In this document: one piece after another, positions 35,544 through 44,955 of the stretch
Position numbering within the stretch: position 1 is the stretch's first letter
Layout: the number at the start of each line of letters is the position of its first letter
Source of the DNA: Fibrobacter sp. UWB10
GTDB taxonomy: Bacteria > Fibrobacterota > Fibrobacteria > Fibrobacterales > Fibrobacteraceae
NCBI RefSeq assembly: GCF_900182935.1
Contig: NZ_FXUE01000001.1
Coordinates: forward strand, 1,022,137 to 1,086,136
Direction: 5' to 3'
Length of the DNA: 64,000 bases
Program-made: the position numbers and the translations under genes
The notes under the pieces: model-generated
Seen by the model: the letters and a program-made list of their open reading frames with translations, nothing else
What the model was told of the DNA's origin: nothing
Databases searched by the model: none

Positions 35544-35735
35544 TTATGCCTTGGCCTTTTCGGTGAGGATGGTCTTGACCCTAGCGATATCCTTGCGGGT
35601 ATTGCGGATCGAAGAGGGTTTTTCCAAGTTACCGAGCTTAGCAGCCATACGGTAATTGAACAAATCGAGATTCAACTGAGCCAGTTTTTCCTTGAGCTGG
35701 TCAACGCCCAGTTCCTTTAATTCACGTGCCTTCAT
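35544..35735 (-). CDS. rpmC: 50S ribosomal protein L29
   Basis: 63 residues from ATG 35735 ([18 protein letters not shown]), with LFNYRMAAKLGNLEKPSSIR and RKDIARVKTIL. Two-helix protein at the tunnel exit, next to the trigger factor site. The ATG overlaps the rplP stop by one base, which rules out the longer frame. Confidence 0.97.
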   Translation of the reverse strand: MKARELKELGVDQLKEKLAQLNLDLFNYRMAAKLGNLEKPSSIRNTRKDIARVKTILTEKAKA

Positions 35736-36148
35736 TAGATCTCCGATTCTTCGATGATTTTGCACTTGAGGGGGAGCTTCTGTGCTGCGACATGGAGAGC
35801 TTCCATGGCCAGTTCACGTTCAACACCACCCATTTCGAAAATGATGCGACCCGGGAGGATAACGGCTGCCCAGAATTCGACGGCGCCCTTACCCTTACCC
35901 ATACGAGCTTCTGCCGGGTGACGGGTAATCGGCTTATCGGGGAACACGCGGATCCAGACGCGGCCACCGCGCTTGATCTTACGGGTCATGGCGATACGAG
36001 CGGCTTCAATCTGACGAGCAGTCAGCCAGCACTTTTCAAGAGCCTGAATGCCGAATTCGCCGAAGGCGATGGAGTTGCCGCGGGAGGCAATGCCCTTCAT
36101 GCGGCCTTTCATCTGCTTACGATGTAATGTTCTTTTAGGACTCAGCAT
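35735..36148 (-). CDS. rplP: 50S ribosomal protein L16
   Basis: 137 residues: [20 protein letters not shown], then [17 protein letters not shown] segment ([16 protein letters not shown]) and [15 protein letters not shown]. Near the A-site and needed for late assembly. Two bases after rpsC, one-base overlap with rpmC. Confidence 0.98.
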   Translation of the reverse strand: MLSPKRTLHRKQMKGRMKGIASRGNSIAFGEFGIQALEKCWLTARQIEAARIAMTRKIKRGGRVWIRVFPDKPITRHPAEARMGKGKGAVEFWAAVILPGRIIFEMGGVERELAMEALHVAAQKLPLKCKIIEESEI

Positions 36149-36150
36149 AA

Positions 36151-36810
36151 TTACTTCTCTCTCTTGTTATCGTTCATGACGTCCTTGCCAATCTTTTCGC
36201 CGTGCATGATCCACACCTTGATACCGATGGAACCATAAACGGTCTTAGCAATGGCAGTCGCGTAATCGATGTCGGCGCGGAGAGTGTGCAGAGGCACGCG
36301 GCCTTCAGCATACTTTTCGACGCGGGCAATTTCGGCACCACCGAGGCGGCCACCGCACTGCACCTTGATACCTTCAACGCCCATGCGCATAGCGGACTGG
36401 ATAGCGCGCTTCATGGCACGACGGAAGGAAATACGCTTTTCGAGCTGACGAGCGATGTTTTCGGCAACCAGCTTGGCATCCGTTTCCGGGCGCTTGATTT
36501 CCTGGACGTTAATATAGATTTCTTTACCGGTGAGGAACTGGAGTTCGCCCTTGAGCTTTTCCAATTCTTCGCCCTTACGGCCAATCACGATACCCGGACG
36601 GGCGGTAAAGAGGTTCACGTTCACCTTCTTGACGGTGCGTTCGATGCCGACCTTGGAAAGGGAGGCATGTTCAAAACGCTTCATCAAGTAGCGACGGAGC
36701 ACGATGTCTTCATAAAGAAGATCGGCAAACTTGTCTTCGGCATACCACTTGGATTCCCAGCCGCGGATAACGCCAAGACGAAGACCATTCGGATGAGTTT
36801 TCTGACCCAT
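36151..36810 (-). CDS. rpsC: 30S ribosomal protein S3
   Basis: 219 residues: [20 protein letters not shown] start, KH domain with [20 protein letters not shown], and C-terminal [20 protein letters not shown]. At the mRNA entry channel, with helicase activity together with S4 and S5. Five bases after rplV. Confidence 0.98.
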   Translation of the reverse strand: MGQKTHPNGLRLGVIRGWESKWYAEDKFADLLYEDIVLRRYLMKRFEHASLSKVGIERTVKKVNVNLFTARPGIVIGRKGEELEKLKGELQFLTGKEIYINVQEIKRPETDAKLVAENIARQLEKRISFRRAMKRAIQSAMRMGVEGIKVQCGGRLGGAEIARVEKYAEGRVPLHTLRADIDYATAIAKTVYGSIGIKVWIMHGEKIGKDVMNDNKREK

Positions 36811-36815
36811 TTTAA

Positions 36816-37163
36816 TTACTCCTTGTTGGCCACAACGACTGTGATGTGAGAGAGCGGCTTTTCGATACGGAAAGCACGGCCCTGGGAACGCGGGTGGATA
36901 CGCTTCATGATGGTACCACCGTCGGCAGTGATGGTCTTGACGACCAGTTCTTCGGCGGCAACGGCACCAGCGGCCTTCTGCTTGAAGTTAGCAACAGCGG
37001 ACTTCAGAGCATTTTCGACCAGCGGAGCACCCTTGGTCTGCGTGTGGAGAATAGAAAGCATTGCGAATGCTTCTGCAACGGACTTGCCGCGAACCAGGTC
37101 GACAACGCGACGGAGCTTGCGAACGCCGTAACGGACGTTTTTCACTTTAGCAACAGCTTGCAT
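36816..37163 (-). CDS. rplV: 50S ribosomal protein L22
   Basis: 115 residues: [23 protein letters not shown] start and the ending [20 protein letters not shown]. Its loop reaches the exit-tunnel constriction. One-base overlap with the rpsS stop. Confidence 0.97.
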   Translation of the reverse strand: MQAVAKVKNVRYGVRKLRRVVDLVRGKSVAEAFAMLSILHTQTKGAPLVENALKSAVANFKQKAAGAVAAEELVVKTITADGGTIMKRIHPRSQGRAFRIEKPLSHITVVVANKE

Positions 37164-37447
37164 TATTTCTTTCCTCCAGCAGCGGTTTCAGTCTTACGGT
37201 GACCGCGGAAAGTGCGGGTCATGGAGAATTCACCCAGCTTGTGGCCGACCATGTTTTCGGTCACGTAAACGGGGATGAACTGCTTGCCGTTATAGACGGA
37301 GAACGTAAGTCCGACCATATCAGGAATGATGGTGGAACGACGGGACCAGGTCTTGATAGCCTGTTTCTTGTCGGAACCGGCCATCGCCTGGGCTTTGCTC
37401 AAAACGTGGGAATCCACGAAAGCACCTTTCTTAAGGGATCTGGACAT
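37163..37447 (-). CDS. rpsS: 30S ribosomal protein S19
   Basis: 94 residues: [18 protein letters not shown] start, [18 protein letters not shown] and [19 protein letters not shown]. Small-subunit head protein paired with S13. Three bases after rplB. Confidence 0.98.
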   Translation of the reverse strand: MSRSLKKGAFVDSHVLSKAQAMAGSDKKQAIKTWSRRSTIIPDMVGLTFSVYNGKQFIPVYVTENMVGHKLGEFSMTRTFRGHRKTETAAGGKK

Positions 37448-37450
37448 GAA

Positions 37451-38281
37451 TTAGGCCCTCTTCTGACGACGACGTACGATAAACCTATCGGTACGCTTAT
37501 TGTTACGAGTTTTGGCACCCTTAGAGTTCTTACCCCAAGGAGAGCACGGATGACGACCACCAGAGGTACGACCTTCACCACCACCAAGGGGGTGATCGAC
37601 CGGGTTCATAACGACACCACGGACGGACGGGCGAATGCCGAGCCAGCGAGAGCGGCCTGCAGAACCCGAGGATTCATTCATGTGATCGATATTGGAAACC
37701 TGACCCACGACGGCGAGGCAATCTTCCGGAATGTAGCGAACTTCGCCACTCGGGAGCTTGACCTGGCAGAGCTTGCCGTCTTTAGCGACGAGTTCTGCAC
37801 CTGCACCTGCGGAACGAGCGATCTGAGCGCCCTTGCCCGGTTTCATTTCGATGTTGTGGATAATGGTGTTCAGCGGAATATCGCGGAGCGGAAGAGCGTT
37901 ACCAACGCGGAATTCGGCACCTTCGCCAGAATTCAGCACGTCACCAACCTTGATTTCGGCCGGAGCGACGATGTAGCAGCGCTTGCCGTTCTGGTACTTG
38001 ACCAGAGCGATACGAGCAGAACGGTTCGGATCGTATTCGATCGTTTCAACGGTGCAGGGGATGCCTGCAAACTTGCGCTTGAAGTCGATGATACGATACA
38101 GTTTCTTGTGACCACCACCGCGACGGCGGGAGGTGATTTCACCGGCGTTGTTACGGCCGGAGCTACGCTTGATGCCTTCGGTGAGCGGCTTGTACGGCTT
38201 GTCCGCAGTGATTTCCTTGCGGTCACCAATCTGCTTGTAGCGCAGCGTCGGGGTAAGCGGGCGATAAGACTTCAGACCCAT
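37451..38281 (-). CDS. rplB: 50S ribosomal protein L2
   Basis: 276 residues: [20 protein letters not shown] start, [20 protein letters not shown], and the conserved His-containing [20 protein letters not shown] needed for peptidyl transfer architecture. Two bases after rplW. Confidence 0.98.
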   Translation of the reverse strand: MGLKSYRPLTPTLRYKQIGDRKEITADKPYKPLTEGIKRSSGRNNAGEITSRRRGGGHKKLYRIIDFKRKFAGIPCTVETIEYDPNRSARIALVKYQNGKRCYIVAPAEIKVGDVLNSGEGAEFRVGNALPLRDIPLNTIIHNIEMKPGKGAQIARSAGAGAELVAKDGKLCQVKLPSGEVRYIPEDCLAVVGQVSNIDHMNESSGSAGRSRWLGIRPSVRGVVMNPVDHPLGGGEGRTSGGRHPCSPWGKNSKGAKTRNNKRTDRFIVRRRQKRA

Positions 38282-38283
38282 GA

Positions 38284-38592
38284 TTATACTCCTTCGAACT
38301 CGGCAATCTTTTGCCCGGCCTTAAGCGTGATGTAGGCCTTCTTCCAGTTGGACTTCTTGCCGGCGACCATGCCCATACGAACGCGCTTCATCTTGCCGCG
38401 GTTGATAAGGGTATTGACGGAATCGACCTTGACACCAAAACGCTTTTCGATAGCGTCCTTAATCTCGGCCTTCGTTGCGGTCTTGGCAACCTTGAATACA
38501 TACTTGTGCACGTCATTACGGACAGCAGCCATCAAACGGGCGGTAGCTTCGGTAATGTGCGGTGCAACGAGAATTTCGTGAAGTTCACTCAT
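38284..38592 (-). CDS. rplW: 50S ribosomal protein L23
   Basis: 102 residues: [15 protein letters not shown] (usual form ILxPHITEKS) and [31 protein letters not shown]. Docking site for trigger factor and SRP at the exit tunnel. ATG overlaps the rplD stop by one base. Confidence 0.97.
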   Translation of the reverse strand: MSELHEILVAPHITEATARLMAAVRNDVHKYVFKVAKTATKAEIKDAIEKRFGVKVDSVNTLINRGKMKRVRMGMVAGKKSNWKKAYITLKAGQKIAEFEGV

Positions 38593-39212
38593 TAGCGGCC
38601 TCCTTCCAGTTCGGCGAGAGCTGCCTGGGAGATGACGACGTTGTTGGCGCGAACGATGTCGTAAGTGTTGACATCAGCAACGCGTGCGCAACGGCACCAA
38701 GGAATGTTGTTAGAAGACAGGTAAAGGTTCTTGTCAGCTTCGCTCACCAGGAAGAGAGCGTTGCGCTGTTCGAGACCGGCCTTGTTGAGGACGGCGAGGA
38801 GATCCTTGGTCTTCGGGGCGTTGAAAGCGAGAGCTTCGAACACCTGCACCTTGCCTTCGGCAGCCTTAGCAGCGAGAGCAGAGCGGAAGGCGATCTTCTT
38901 GACCTTCTTGTTCACCTTTTCAAAGTAGTCATGGGACTTCGGACCGTGAGCCTTAGCACCGCGAACCCACACAGCGGAGGTGTTCTGACCGGAACGTGCA
39001 CGACCCGTGCCCTTCTGCTTCCAAGGCTTCTGACCACCACCGCTAACGGAGGACTTGTTCTTAGCCTGGGCAGTGCCCTGACGGTTGTTGTTCAAGATAG
39101 CCTTGATATGCAAGTACATGCAGACCTTGTTGACTTCCTGATCGAACATGGCCGGGAGCTGAATATCATTCTTAAAATCGCCAGTAGCGGCGAAAAGCTT
39201 TGCTGTAGCCAT
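38592..39212 (-). CDS. rplD: 50S ribosomal protein L4
   Basis: 206 residues. Contains GGGQKPWKQKGTGRARSGQN and GAKAHGPKSHDY, the loop that lines the exit tunnel. In E. coli L4 represses its own operon; whether it does here is not visible. One-base overlaps with rplC and rplW. Confidence 0.97.
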   Translation of the reverse strand: MATAKLFAATGDFKNDIQLPAMFDQEVNKVCMYLHIKAILNNNRQGTAQAKNKSSVSGGGQKPWKQKGTGRARSGQNTSAVWVRGAKAHGPKSHDYFEKVNKKVKKIAFRSALAAKAAEGKVQVFEALAFNAPKTKDLLAVLNKAGLEQRNALFLVSEADKNLYLSSNNIPWCRCARVADVNTYDIVRANNVVISQAALAELEGGR

Positions 39213-39829
39213 TAGTCTTTCCTCACCACGATGATGCTGTTCTTTGCACCGGGAACTGCGCCGCGGACAAAGATCAGGTTGCGGTCGCCGTCAACCTTGA
39301 CGACCTGGAGGTGCTTCACGGTCACTTTCTTGTTACCGAACTGACCGGCCATACGCTTGCCCGGGAAAACGCGACCCGGATAAGAGTGAGCGGACGTACC
39401 ACCCGGTTCGCGCATGTTGTGCGTACCGTGAGAACGAGGACCGCTGTGGAAGTTATGGCGCTTGATGGTACCGGAGAAGCCGTGACCCTTGGAGAGGCCA
39501 GAGACATTCACCATCTTCACATCGGCGAAGTCAGCTGCACCGAATTCCTTGCCAACCGGCCAGGCTTCGAGATCAGCGACATCGAATTCAGCGAGGTGTT
39601 CACGAACAGCAACGTCAGCCTTCTTGAAGTGGCCGATTTCTGCCTTGTTGGCACGCTGTTCTTTCTTGAGACCAAAGCCGATTTGGACAGCAGTGTAACC
39701 GTCCTTCTCTTCTGTCTTATGGCAAACGACCACGCACGGACCGGCTTCGAGAACCGTTACAGGAACGCGTTCGCCCTGTTCCGTGAACACTTGGGTCATT
39801 CCCAATTTCTTTGCGAGAATACCGTTCAT
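39212..39829 (-). CDS. rplC: 50S ribosomal protein L3
   Basis: 205 residues: MNGILAKKLGMTQVFTEQGE start, GFSGTIKRHNFHSGPRSHGT, and RVFPGKRMAGQFGNKKVTV. The Gln in the methylation site region is present. Early-assembly protein near the peptidyl transferase centre. Five bases after rpsJ. Confidence 0.98.
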   Translation of the reverse strand: MNGILAKKLGMTQVFTEQGERVPVTVLEAGPCVVVCHKTEEKDGYTAVQIGFGLKKEQRANKAEIGHFKKADVAVREHLAEFDVADLEAWPVGKEFGAADFADVKMVNVSGLSKGHGFSGTIKRHNFHSGPRSHGTHNMREPGGTSAHSYPGRVFPGKRMAGQFGNKKVTVKHLQVVKVDGDRNLIFVRGAVPGAKNSIIVVRKD

Positions 39830-39834
39830 TGTTA

Positions 39835-40143
39835 TTAAACCTTAATTTCGACTTCAACGCCTGCCGGCAAGTCAAGTTTCATGAGGGAATCAACAGTCTG
39901 CGGCGTAGCATCAAGGATGTCGATAAGACGCTTGTGCGTACGGGATTCGAACTGTTCACGGGAAGTCTTGTCGATATGCGGAGAGCGAATCACCGTATAC
40001 TTCTGGATCTTCGTCGGAAGAGGGATGGGGCCGGCAATGCGTGCCCCAGTGTTCTTAGCTGTATTCACGATGTCTTGAGCGGAGCGGTCGATCATACGAT
40101 GATCGAAGCTCTTCAAGCGAATACGAATGCGTTCACCAGCCAT
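39835..40143 (-). CDS. rpsJ: 30S ribosomal protein S10 (NusE)
   Basis: 102 residues: [40 protein letters not shown] and [18 protein letters not shown], all diagnostic. Also acts as NusE in antitermination. It follows tuf by 9 bases and opens the S10 series. Confidence 0.98.
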   Translation of the reverse strand: MAGERIRIRLKSFDHRMIDRSAQDIVNTAKNTGARIAGPIPLPTKIQKYTVIRSPHIDKTSREQFESRTHKRLIDILDATPQTVDSLMKLDLPAGVEVEIKV

Positions 40144-40152
40144 GATAATTCC

Positions 40153-41337
40153 TTACTTGATGATTTCGGTTACGGAGCCAGCGCCAACGGTACGGCCACC
40201 TTCGCGGATTGCGAAGCGGAGCTGCTTTTCCATTGCCACCGGGGCGATCAGGTTCACGTGAATGGTCACGGTGTCACCCGGAGTCACCATTTCAACACCT
40301 TCCGGCAGCTGGATCGTGCCAGTCACGTCGGTGGTGCGGAAGTAGAACTGAGGACGGTAGCCGTTCATGAACGGAGTGTGGCGGCCACCTTCGTCCTTCG
40401 TCAGGACGTAGATTTCTGCCTTGAATTCGGCGTGCGGAGTCACGGACTTCGGAGCAGCGAGCACCTGGCCGCGGCTGATGTCCTTCTTTTCTGCGCCGCG
40501 GAGGAGCAAACCGACGTTGTCGCCAGCCTGGGCGTCGTCGAGGAGCTTGCGGAACATTTCAACGCCGGTAACCACGTATTCGGCGGTTTCGCCGAGACCA
40601 ACGCGTTCGACCTTGTCGTTCAGGTGAACAACGCCGCGTTCGATACGACCGGTAGCGACAGTGCCACGACCAGTGATGGTGAACACGTCTTCGATCGGCA
40701 TCAGGAACGGCTTTTCGGTTTCACGGGCCGGAAGCGGGATGTAGGTGTCGCAGGCGTCCATGAGTTCCATGATCTTGTCCTGGTAGGCAGGGTCGCCTTC
40801 GAGGGCCTTGAGGGCGGAACCGCGGATGATCGGGGTGTTGTCGCCGTCAAATTCGTACTTGGACAGAAGGTCACGAACTTCCATTTCCACGAGGTCGAGG
40901 AGTTCTTCGTCGTCCACCATGTCGACCTTGTTCATGAACACGACGATCTTCGGCACGCCCACCTGGTGAGCGAGGAGGATGTGTTCACGGGTCTGCGGCA
41001 TCGGGCCGTCGGTAGCTGCAACAACGAGGATGGCGCCGTCCATCTGGGCAGCACCGGTCACCATGTTCTTGACGTAGTCGGCGTGCCCCGGGCAGTCGAC
41101 GTGAGCGTAGTGACGGTTTGCAGTGGTGTATTCCACGTGGGAGGTGTTGATCGTGATACCGCGGGCCTTTTCTTCGGGAGCGTTGTCGATTTCGTCGAAA
41201 CGCTTGGCAGCGGCGAGACCGCGTGCAGCGAGAGTCGTGCAGATTGCGGCGGTCAGAGTGGTTTTGCCGTGGTCAACGTGGCCGATGGTGCCGATGTTGC
41301 AGTGCGGCTTGCTTCTGTCAAAATGTTCTTTTGCCAT
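40153..41337 (-). CDS. tuf: Elongation factor Tu (full copy)
   Basis: 394 residues, exact family length, from ATG 41337 with GAGGAAAAA upstream; a longer frame to 41421 is not supported. GTP-binding motifs [20 protein letters not shown] (switch II) and NKVDMVD, and the C-terminal barrel domains ending [15 protein letters not shown]. It delivers aminoacyl-tRNA. It heads the S10 series, but rpsL, rpsG and fusA, its usual upstream partners, are not here. The second copy at the left edge of the window is nearly identical in the shared part. Confidence 0.98.
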   Translation of the reverse strand: MAKEHFDRSKPHCNIGTIGHVDHGKTTLTAAICTTLAARGLAAAKRFDEIDNAPEEKARGITINTSHVEYTTANRHYAHVDCPGHADYVKNMVTGAAQMDGAILVVAATDGPMPQTREHILLAHQVGVPKIVVFMNKVDMVDDEELLDLVEMEVRDLLSKYEFDGDNTPIIRGSALKALEGDPAYQDKIMELMDACDTYIPLPARETEKPFLMPIEDVFTITGRGTVATGRIERGVVHLNDKVERVGLGETAEYVVTGVEMFRKLLDDAQAGDNVGLLLRGAEKKDISRGQVLAAPKSVTPHAEFKAEIYVLTKDEGGRHTPFMNGYRPQFYFRTTDVTGTIQLPEGVEMVTPGDTVTIHVNLIAPVAMEKQLRFAIREGGRTVGAGSVTEIIK

Positions 41338-41414
41338 TTTTTCCTCTTCTTCAGCAGAAGGTTTATCGCTTCGAATCCTAGGAACGGCGCGGGTTAAACG
41401 CATATTCCTGTTAT

Positions 41415-41446
41415 TTCGCAAAGCATAGGAAGCGGTACTTTGCGAA
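41415..41446 (-). promoter_or_regulatory. Inverted repeat in the tuf/S10 operon leader
   Basis: Perfect 9-base arms TTCGCAAAG (41415..41423) and CTTTGCGAA (41438..41446) around 14 bases, about 80-110 bases upstream of the tuf start. It could be a leader-RNA hairpin or a protein-binding site; no known ribosomal leader motif is recognised. Confidence 0.4.
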
Positions 41447-41650
41447 TTTTGCCGAACAAATTTAGCAATTTCAAGGAATTTTTCAAGGATTTTTTTTTGC
41501 TTTTTAGCCCAAAAACGCGGATTTCAGCCATTTCGGTGACAAATTCCGCCATCTGGATATTGACACACCGCCATCCGCTTGTTTTACAAAAAATGGCGAA
41601 TTTTGCAAAATTTAAGGGGTTCAATATTTTAATCCGGCACTAATTCCAAC

Positions 41651-41779
41651 TTATCAACAGTTTAAAAACACTCCCGGCAAACCCCGTACGGCAAATTCAA
41701 CTTATCAACAACTTTTTTGTAAAAAGATTTTTACTTTATGAAATTTTACATTTCGAGGGGCCTTGTAAAATAATCCACA
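41651..41779 (+). repeat. Three DnaA-box-like 9-mers
   Basis: TTATCAACA at 41651..41659 and 41702..41710, within a 13-base direct repeat CAACTTATCAACA, and TAATCCACA at 41771..41779. All lie on the plus strand and each has one mismatch to the consensus TTATCCACA. They may bind DnaA or may be chance in an AT-rich spacer. Confidence 0.3.
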
Positions 41780-41891
41780 CTTTTAGGAACACGCAAGGAA
41801 CACTAATTCTTTGAACTATATAATTTTACATTGAAAGCTCAAATAATTAGCTATCTTGTCCCCCTGAGTGTTTCGGGCGCACGAGGATCCT

Positions 41892-43391
41892 ATGAAGAAG
41901 ACTTTATTCACATTTTTGCTGTCTGCAGCTGCAGTCGCCTTTATTTGTAATTGTGGCGACGACGGCGTCATTGACGCCAACAGTAATAACACTACCCCCA
42001 TTGTAACCCAAATTTCCTACCTGTATAAGGATGGTTCCACAAGTTACATTATTGACCCCAACGGCGTTGTCACCAACGTTGACGGTGATATTGTAGGTCT
42101 CGCCGACATTCAAAACGGCGTTATCTACGCTTCGGACAATTCCATTATTGCCGACGGCATCGATTTCTCACAGCTCGATCTTTTGACACCGCCCGTCATT
42201 TCTTCTTTGGCATGGGTCCTTTCTGCAGACCAGATTTATGTCATTTATCCTGACGGCAGCGTCACTGATGCAAACGGCATTGCCCTTGGCGTCATGATTT
42301 ACTACCCGGACGAAACTGGATCTCCGACCACTGTCGGAAATATTGTCGGCATGGACGGCAACGCTATCGTTGAAAACGTAGACGTCGCCACATTGAAAGT
42401 CTACCAGCCCAATATCAATCCTAACCCGAACCCGGTTCCCGTCTACAGCTCCTCTTCCGAAAGCCCCAATCCGGGCCCGGGACCTGTGCTGTCTTCTAGC
42501 TCCAACCCGAATCCCGTCTATTCGAGTTCTTCGATGAAGCCGCAGAGTTCGTCTTCGGCAAAGTCCTCTAGCTCTAATGCAAAGTCTTCCAGCTCCGAAG
42601 TAAAATCTTCTAGTTCTTCTGCCCCCAAGAGCAGCAGTTCTTCGCAAGGCGGAAACGGCAGCTGCCCGACGATCAAGACCAAGAGCGGCGGCAGAAGCGG
42701 TTCTGGCTTCGCAACCCGTTACTGGGACTGCTGTAAGCCTCACTGCTCTTGGCAGCAACACGCTGGCGGAAACCTTTCCAAACAGTGCACGAACAAGGGT
42801 AGAACCAACGATACCAACTGGGGCAACGGCAGCGTTTGCGACGGCGGTGGTTCTGCAATGACATGCATTAGCCAGATTCCGTTTACAATCGATGGCTGCT
42901 CTGATATGGCATTCGCCTTTGCAGCCGTGCCCGCCTCTGACGGTGGCTCTTGCGGCAAATGCTACCAGCTCACTTTTGATGGTACCGGAGCATCACAAAC
43001 AAAAACGAAAACCACCGCAAACCACAAAGCGCTCAAAGGCAAGAAGCTTATTGTCATGACGACAAACGTCGGTACCGATGTGCAACAAGGGCAGTTCGAC
43101 ATTATGATCCCGGGCGGCGGCGTGGGTATCTTCAACGGCTGCTCCAGCATGGGCTGGGGTAACCAGGGCGCCCAATACGGCGGTCTTCTCGCTGACTGCG
43201 AAAGCGAAATCAAGGACCTCCCGAGCAAGGTCGTTACCTGCCTGAAGGACAAGTGCAACAGCGTATTCAGCAACGACAGCGAAGCCAAGAAGGGCTGCCT
43301 GTTCCTCGCTGAATGGTTGCATGCAGCAAATAACCCAGCTCACAAGTATACCGAAGTGGAATGCCCCGACGTGCTGAAGCAGAAGTATTAA
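41892..43391 (+). CDS. GH45 endoglucanase lipoprotein, first of three
   Basis: 499 residues from ATG 41892 (GAGGA four bases upstream). Lipoprotein signal ends FICNC. Two copies of a ~60-residue module follow (about 33-95 and 98-170; pattern Y-x-x-D-P/D-G-x-V-T-x-x-x-G-x-x-x-G). Then come Ser-rich linkers (about 185-250) and the GH45 catalytic domain (about 260-499) with FATRYWDCCKPHC (family signature, catalytic Asp), a GTDV Asp and GQFDIMIPGGGVG with the acid/base Asp, plus about a dozen cysteines. It should hydrolyse beta-1,4-glucan at or near the cell surface. It ends with its own terminator, so the three genes are separate units. Confidence 0.92.
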   Translation: MKKTLFTFLLSAAAVAFICNCGDDGVIDANSNNTTPIVTQISYLYKDGSTSYIIDPNGVVTNVDGDIVGLADIQNGVIYASDNSIIADGIDFSQLDLLTPPVISSLAWVLSADQIYVIYPDGSVTDANGIALGVMIYYPDETGSPTTVGNIVGMDGNAIVENVDVATLKVYQPNINPNPNPVPVYSSSSESPNPGPGPVLSSSSNPNPVYSSSSMKPQSSSSAKSSSSNAKSSSSEVKSSSSSAPKSSSSSQGGNGSCPTIKTKSGGRSGSGFATRYWDCCKPHCSWQQHAGGNLSKQCTNKGRTNDTNWGNGSVCDGGGSAMTCISQIPFTIDGCSDMAFAFAAVPASDGGSCGKCYQLTFDGTGASQTKTKTTANHKALKGKKLIVMTTNVGTDVQQGQFDIMIPGGGVGIFNGCSSMGWGNQGAQYGGLLADCESEIKDLPSKVVTCLKDKCNSVFSNDSEAKKGCLFLAEWLHAANNPAHKYTEVECPDVLKQKY

Positions 43392-43416
43392 TCTGATTCA
43401 AAATTTCAAGAATCTT

Positions 43417-43443
43417 AATCCCGGCTTTCAGCCGGGATTTTTC
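43417..43443 (+). terminator. Terminator of the first GH45 gene
   Basis: AATCCCGGC (43417..43425) pairs with GCCGGGATT (43431..43439) around TTTCA; a T-run follows. Confidence 0.9.
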
Positions 43444-43445
43444 GT

Positions 43446-43591
43446 TTCAGAAAAAATGTGACGAATATCCCGCAAGCGTTTGCCTTCCAAAAATTTACGT
43501 GCTTTTCACACCCGTTTAGATTATCTTATAGCGTGGATGGAATTGGAGGACTTTCAAAAGGAAGTCTCGTTTTATTGTTATGAGGAGATTT
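43446..43591 (+). promoter_or_regulatory. Promoter and structured leader of the second GH45 gene
   Basis: This block is repeated, with scattered differences, before the third GH45 gene (44956..45106). Shared parts include a stretch reading CCAAAAATTTACGTGC, -10 TATCTT (43522..43527), GGATGGAATTGGA and a hairpin at 43549..43566 (7 bp, AAAA loop). GAGGAG ends 4 bases before the ATG. Base changes in the hairpin keep pairing between the two copies. Confidence 0.55.
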
Positions 43592-44902
43592 ATGAAAAAC
43601 CGATTCCTTAAATCCGTGCTAGTTTTAAGCACCGTATTGGCCATGGTCAACTGCTCCGATTCAGGAGAAAGTACAATCAACAACGGAAATGGCACCGCCC
43701 AAGTCGACCCGAATGAAGGTGCATGGCTCATGAACATCGGCCAGAATATCTTGATTTATCCGACTGGTTCCGTAGCCGATGCGAACGGCAACATTATCGG
43801 ATCCGTCATTTTCATCGAAGGGACACTTTTAGGAACAATCTATGCCGCAGACGGCACAGTTCTTATTGAAAACGTAGACGTTTCCCTCTACCCCATCACC
43901 ACTCTTGAACAGCTGAATGCAGGCATTCCGACTTCTTCGGAAACTGTGCTCCCGCCCGCTCCGGAATCTTCGGCAGAAACCTTGCCGGAAATCTCTTCCA
44001 ACAGCAATATTCCTGTTCCCACCTCCAGCGAAGTACAAGGCGAAAGCTCTTCTTCGCAAACAATCAACAACGATAAATCTTCTAGTAGCAAGGCAAAGTC
44101 CTCCAGCTCCGCCAAATCGAGTAGCTCTGCCAAGTCCTCTTCCAGCGCAAAAAGCAGCTCCTCCAGCCAGCCGACCGGCGGATGCCCAAATATCAAGGTG
44201 GTAAATGGCGGTCCCACCGGAAGCGGTTGGGCAACCCGTTACTGGGACTGCTGTAAGCCCAGTTGCTCTTGGTCAGAAAACGCCCATGGAAACCCGGCAA
44301 AGCAATGTACGAACAAGGGCAAGGATTCTAGCACCGATTGGGGCGCTCAAAGCATTTGCAGCGGCGGCCAGATGATGACTTGCACCAGCCAGATTCCCTT
44401 CACTATCGACGGCTGCACCGATATTGGCTTCGCATTTGCAGCCGTACCAGCCGCGAACGGAGGTCAGTGCGGCAAGTGCTTCCAGCTTACCTTCACTGGC
44501 GAAGGTCATTATAATTCTACAAACGCTAATACCAGAGCCATCAAAGGCAAGAAGCTAATTGTAATGGTGACTAACATTGGTGGCGATGTGAACCAGGGCC
44601 AGTTTGACGTGATGATTCCGGGCGGTGGCGTAGGCGCCTTCGACGGATGTTCCAATGCCATGGGATGGGGAAACCAAGGCGAACGCTATGGCGGCCTTCT
44701 TTCCGACTGTGAAAAATCTACCAACTACGACGCCGGCAAGATGCTATCCTGCCTGAAAGACAAGTGCAACAGCTCTTTTGGTAGCGATACCGAAGCCAAG
44801 CAGGGGTGCATGTTCCTCGCTGAATTCATGCATGCTGCAGGCAACCCCGAACACAATTACGTGGAAGTGGAATGCCCCGACGTGCTGAAACAGAGATACT
44901 AA
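43592..44902 (+). CDS. GH45 endoglucanase lipoprotein, second of three
   Basis: 436 residues from ATG 43592 (GAGGAG upstream; an ATG at 43580 is too far ahead and unconserved). Signal MKNRFLKSVLVLSTVLAMVNC with lipobox is nearly identical to the third gene. One copy of the N-terminal module (about 45-105), long Ser-rich linker with SSSSAK units (about 145-195), then GH45 domain with WATRYWDCCKPSC, GGDV and GQFDVMIPGGGVG. The catalytic Asp residues are all present. Sequence similarity to the third gene reaches into the leader, pointing to recent duplication. Own promoter and terminator. Confidence 0.92.
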   Translation: MKNRFLKSVLVLSTVLAMVNCSDSGESTINNGNGTAQVDPNEGAWLMNIGQNILIYPTGSVADANGNIIGSVIFIEGTLLGTIYAADGTVLIENVDVSLYPITTLEQLNAGIPTSSETVLPPAPESSAETLPEISSNSNIPVPTSSEVQGESSSSQTINNDKSSSSKAKSSSSAKSSSSAKSSSSAKSSSSSQPTGGCPNIKVVNGGPTGSGWATRYWDCCKPSCSWSENAHGNPAKQCTNKGKDSSTDWGAQSICSGGQMMTCTSQIPFTIDGCTDIGFAFAAVPAANGGQCGKCFQLTFTGEGHYNSTNANTRAIKGKKLIVMVTNIGGDVNQGQFDVMIPGGGVGAFDGCSNAMGWGNQGERYGGLLSDCEKSTNYDAGKMLSCLKDKCNSSFGSDTEAKQGCMFLAEFMHAAGNPEHNYVEVECPDVLKQRY

Positions 44903-44926
44903 TCTGATTCAAATTTTCAAAATATC

Positions 44927-44953
44927 AAATCCCGGCAGCGCCCGGGATTTTTT
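44927..44953 (+). terminator. Terminator of the second GH45 gene
   Basis: AAATCCCGG (44927..44935) pairs with CCGGGATTT (44942..44950), then a run of T. Confidence 0.88.
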
Positions 44954-44955
44954 GT

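Larger units (their letters stand above)
41338..41891. other. 554-base AT-rich intergenic region between divergent tuf and GH45 genes
   Basis: No protein gene is supported here; short frames lack ribosome sites. On the tuf side it holds a perfect inverted repeat (41415..41446). In the middle there are three DnaA-box-like 9-mers. On the GH45 side TATCTT (41852..41857) is a plausible -10, preceded by TTGAAA (41831..41836), and GAGGA is the ribosome site of the first GH45 gene. Confidence 0.6.

Noticed and set aside
39811..41397. 528-codon open frame opposite rpsJ and tuf, with a short twin at 4..222
   Set aside because: Shadow of the tuf coding sequence; the twin exists only because tuf is duplicated.
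41647..41779. A replication origin at the DnaA-box-like cluster
   Set aside because: Only three imperfect sites, no dnaA nearby and no whole-genome skew available; kept only as a low-weight finding.
42480..42660. CRISPR-like short repeats in the GH45 linker regions
   Set aside because: They are in-frame Ser codon clusters of protein linkers, not spaced identical repeats.
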